64,000 nucleotides of DNA, taken from the NCBI RefSeq assembly GCF_963666745.1, contig NZ_OY762961.1:422001-486000 (forward strand), given 5' to 3'. Positions within the stretch are counted from its first letter, which is position 1, and each line of letters opens with the position of its first letter. The position numbers were made by a program, and so were the translations under genes. Below the pieces are notes generated by a model. That model did not search any database. It had not been told where the DNA came from and saw only the letters and a list, made by a program, of their open reading frames with translations. Below, in pieces: positions 60,562-64,000 of the stretch. Source of the stretch: an uncultured Desulfuromonas sp. (GTDB lineage: Bacteria > Desulfobacterota > Desulfuromonadia > Desulfuromonadales > Desulfuromonadaceae).

Positions 60562-63500
60562 GTCGCATCCTCACGGATGCGTGGATTGAAACTCACCAAT
60601 ATAGGGAACGGTACATTCATACACTCGCGTCGCATCCTCACGGATGCGTGGATTGAAACGTCACAGGTCAACAGACGATCACCGCTGCTGCGATGTCGCA
60701 TCCTCACGGATGCGTGGATTGAAACGGAACTCATGCAGGGAACGGAGCTGGAACAAGGGGTCGCATCCTCACGGATGCGTGGATTGAAACATTCCGGGAG
60801 GCTCCAACACCGAAAGGCGGCGGGGGGTCGCATCCTCACGGATGCGTGGATTGAAACAGCTTCGGTATAAATAATGTCGATGCGCACCTGTTGTCGCATC
60901 CTCACGGATGCGTGGATTGAAACGAAAGCGTGACCTTCTGAATCGTGACTTGACGCGCGTCGCATCCTCACGGATGCGTGGATTGAAACAGGACGGCGGT
61001 TTTTCACAGGTTCAGATAGCTGAAGTCGCATCCTCACGGATGCGTGGATTGAAACTAAACGAATCGTTATATGATGGCCATTCCCATTTGTCGCATCCTC
61101 ACGGATGCGTGGATTGAAACATTACCGACCTAAACCCAGTTTATGACGGTAACGGGTCGCATCCTCACGGATGCGTGGATTGAAACTCCTTCGCTCTACG
61201 GGTATTACTATACTACTGTCGTCGCATCCTCACGGATGCGTGGATTGAAACAGCGTCGTCCCGATCCCGATCCCGATCTCGGCAGAGTCGCATCCTCACG
61301 GATGCGTGGATTGAAACAGATTATCCCGAACCGTTTTTAGGAAAAGAACCGGGTCGCATCCTCACGGATGCGTGGATTGAAACTACTCCGAACGCACGGC
61401 TCATCAACTACAACACGAGTCGCATCCTCACGGATGCGTGGATTGAAACATAGCAAATCCCTTTCCCTGTTTTTGAGGTCCGAGTCGCATCCTCACGGAT
61501 GCGTGGATTGAAACGATTTCTTCCTGCGTAACGTCGTCGCTTGTGTCCCGTCGCATCCTCACGGATGCGTGGATTGAAACTCCCCAATCATTTCAAGGGG
61601 TTAACGCGTTATTTGTCGCATCCTCACGGATGCGTGGATTGAAACAAATAAACTACCAACCCAACAACGACAAGCGCACGTCGCATCCTCACGGATGCGT
61701 GGATTGAAACATAAAACCGTAAACACGGCCCACCATGAGCGACTACGTCGCATCCTCACGGATGCGTGGATTGAAACAGGAAGTCGGAAAGACGCAATCG
61801 GTGCAACATGTCGTCGCATCCTCACGGATGCGTGGATTGAAACACAATAAGTTCGAACCGTTCATGGCAACAACTTTGTCGCATCCTCACGGATGCGTGG
61901 ATTGAAACATCTTTTACCTCTCCCATCTCTTCACTGATTCGTGTCGCATCCTCACGGATGCGTGGATTGAAACCACTTGGAAAACTCCTCTTTGATGACA
62001 ACGCGGCAGGTCGCATCCTCACGGATGCGTGGATTGAAACACCCCCCTTTCCACGTGGGCCGAAGAAAATAACGAGTCGCATCCTCACGGATGCGTGGAT
62101 TGAAACAATTGGTGACCACAGGAATAGCGGCCGATCCACGTCGCATCCTCACGGATGCGTGGATTGAAACAACAGAATCTGCTGTTGAACGACAGACATT
62201 TTCGGTCGCATCCTCACGGATGCGTGGATTGAAACGAGATACAAGCCGTCTTCCCGTTTTTCGAGATAGAGTCGCATCCTCACGGATGCGTGGATTGAAA
62301 CAGCTTCGCTATAAATGATGTCGATGCGCACTTGTTGTCGCATCCTCACGGATGCGTGGATTGAAACTCTACCATCAAAAAAAGGCCCCAATTTTCCATT
62401 GTCGCATCCTCACGGATGCGTGGATTGAAACATTGCCTCAATAACGCTGTAAAAGTGATTCTGTGGGTCGCATCCTCACGGATGCGTGGATTGAAACGTT
62501 GCGTCAGGAACAACTGGAGCGCGACATGAAAAAGTCGCATCCTCACGGATGCGTGGATTGAAACTTGAAATCATGCCTGTTGCCTGTTTTGTGGCGAGAG
62601 TCGCATCCTCACGGATGCGTGGATTGAAACTGATCCGCATGGACGACATTGCCATGGTGCAGCAGTCGCATCCTCACGGATGCGTGGATTGAAACACATA
62701 CATTCCCGGCTTAAAATCCCCGCCGATGTCAGTCGCATCCTCACGGATGCGTGGATTGAAACTTGACAGTCCCGGCATCGCCTGCAGCCGGGTATGGGTC
62801 GCACCCCTCACGGGTGCGTGGATTGAAACTTCTACGCGCTGCAGGATGGCTGATGGGTCAGCACGTCGCACCCCTCACGGGTGCGTGGATTGAAACGCTG
62901 ATTATCAGCTTTTGGCACATGAGATTTTGAAGTCGCACCCCTCACGGGTGCGTGGATTGAAACCCTGAATTTCCATTTAAGGCTCCGGCAGAGCTAACGT
63001 CGCACCCCTCACGGGTGCGTGGATTGAAACACCCGTAAGCTAAAAAGGAAATCGTCATGAGTCGTGTCGCACCCCTCACGGGTGCGTGGATTGAAACAAT
63101 GCTGAACGTTTGAATGTCTTGCGTACCAATTGTCGCACCCCTCACGGGTGCGTGGATTGAAACGACGCACACCTGGCCGACACCAATGGTGCAGGATTGT
63201 CGCACCCCTCACGGGTGCGTGGATTGAAACACCATTTAGGAGTGGAGGTTTAGAGATGAGACCGAGTCGCACCCCTCACGGGTGCGTGGATTGAAACCCA
63301 CTCATTGTCAGTGCTTAGGTCAAATCCAATACGTCGCACCCCTCACGGGTGCGTGGATTGAAACGACTTGTTGCAGGTAAACTTACCCCGGTGCAGCGCG
63401 TCGCACCCCTCACGGGTGCGTGGATTGAAACGACTGTGGCGGTCAAAATGCTCTCGGCAAACTCGGTCGCACCCCTCACGGGTGCGTGGATTGAAACAGA

Positions 63501-63947
63501 AGAATTGGCGGAACAGATGGGCGTTAAAGTCGGTCGCACCCCTCACGGGTGCGTGGATTGAAACTTTTTCCGGGTTTGGTCCTGGTGCATTTTCAACGTC
63601 GCATCCTCACGGATGCGTGGATTGAAACACCAAGTTTGCGCCATACAACAACATTGTGCCACGTCGCATCCTCACGGATGCGTAGATTGAAACATTAACA
63701 GTCATGATACGTGCAGGAACTAGGTTGTCGTCGCATCCTCACGGATGCGTGGATTGAAACCCGTTACGTAATCTGCTTTCGTGGTCAAGGAGCAGTCGCA
63801 TCCTCACGGATGCGTGGATTGAAACACAGAAAATCTGGAAGAAACAAAAGGTGCGGGCTTAGTCGCACCCCTCACGGGTGCGTGGATTGAAACGAATACC
63901 GGGAAGCTGGCGGCAACAATGGCACCGGGTCGCATTCTCACGGATGC
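60562..63947 (+). CRISPR. Type I-C CRISPR array, 52 repeats / 51 spacers, two repeat variants
   Basis: Repeats begin at 60562, 60629, 60695, 60760 and so on to 63929; spacers are about 34-37 nt. Repeats 1-34 (60562-62762) and 47-50 (from 63598) are 31 nt: GTCGCATCC + TCAC + GGATGCG + TGGATTGAAAC. Repeats 35-46 (from 62798) and 51 (63862) are 32 nt: GTCGCACCC + CTCAC + GGGTGCG + TGGATTGAAAC. The two forms keep the stem by paired changes. Repeat 48 has G to A in TGGATT, and repeat 52 (63929) is degenerate and marks the trailer end. The 5'-GTCGC and ATTGAAAC-3' ends are typical of type I-C. Spacer 5 (60858-60892) and spacer 27 (62302-62336) differ at only 3 of 35 positions. Confidence 0.98.
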
Positions 63948-64000
63948 ATCTCTTTTTTTGTGGTATCTACTTCGCGCAAGCTTTGAAAAACAAACTCCTT
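63948..64000. other. Sequence after the CRISPR array
   Basis: 53 bp starting with TCTCTTTTTTTG, which directly follows the degenerate last repeat and could act as a terminator tract for the array transcript. No feature beyond this is visible before the window ends. Confidence 0.4.

Noticed and set aside
60505-63625. Many short frames across the CRISPR array with repeating peptides such as ILTDAWIET and NPRIREDAT
   Set aside because: They are translations of the CRISPR repeats and spacers, not genes.

Overview
The window looks like a chromosomal segment of an anaerobic deltaproteobacterium of the Desulfuromonadales type (Geobacter/Desulfuromonas/Pelobacter-like). This is inferred from gene content: a periplasmic nine-heme cytochrome c, a rubrerythrin, a complete Feo iron-uptake operon, sigma-54 enhancer-binding regulation, a Cache-domain chemoreceptor and a thioredoxin-type arsenate reductase. 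Most genes have moderately high GC. Two stretches are visibly more AT-rich: 23.3-29.2 kb and the interference half of the cas operon, 51.8-57.8 kb.

Layout. 0-16.6 kb: mreB (cut by the left edge), a PpiD-like foldase with purC, an NCS2 purine permease, tRNA-Ala(GGC), a secreted four-repeat protein, rubrerythrin, a chemoreceptor, then an RND-independent tripartite efflux operon (outer-membrane factor, EmrA-like adaptor, EmrB-like pump) read leftward and divergent from a GAF/AAA+/Fis activator. Three similar operator-like sites lie between them. 16.6-23.3 kb: an unknown protein, a fusion of an endonuclease-Q-like PHP domain to a UvrD-type helicase, a second unknown protein and a lipoprotein gene followed by a truncated duplicate of itself. 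23.3-29.2 kb: an AT-rich cassette of a winged-helix protein, a histidine kinase with an extra N-terminal GHKL ATPase, a receiver-domain protein, an unknown protein and an N6-adenine DNA methyltransferase. This is the best candidate here for an undescribed (probably defence) system. 29.2-41 kb: multiheme cytochrome, Glu/Leu-type dehydrogenase, PPP phosphatase with arsC, trkA/trkH, a small lipoprotein with a Pmp3 membrane peptide, and feoA-feoB with its Cys-rich accessory peptide under a Fur-like site. Three copies of a 315-bp hairpin-rich repeat sit between these genes. 41-49.2 kb: an alpha-2-macroglobulin overlapping pbpC. 49.5-64 kb: a WYL regulator flanked by short repeats, a small membrane protein, and a complete type I-C CRISPR-Cas locus: unknown small gene, cas3, cas5c, cas8c, cas7, four-helix-bundle gene, cas4, cas1, cas2, leader and an array of 52 repeats.

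The CRISPR locus is mosaic. The cas3-cas7 half is AT-richer than cas4-cas1-cas2. A GC-rich remnant of a second cas7 C-terminus lies in frame just after the cas7 stop. The array alternates in blocks between a 31-nt and a 32-nt repeat with compensating stem changes. Two spacers 22 units apart are near-identical and differ mostly at synonymous positions of one reading frame. All functions are assigned by reading motifs; no database search was possible.
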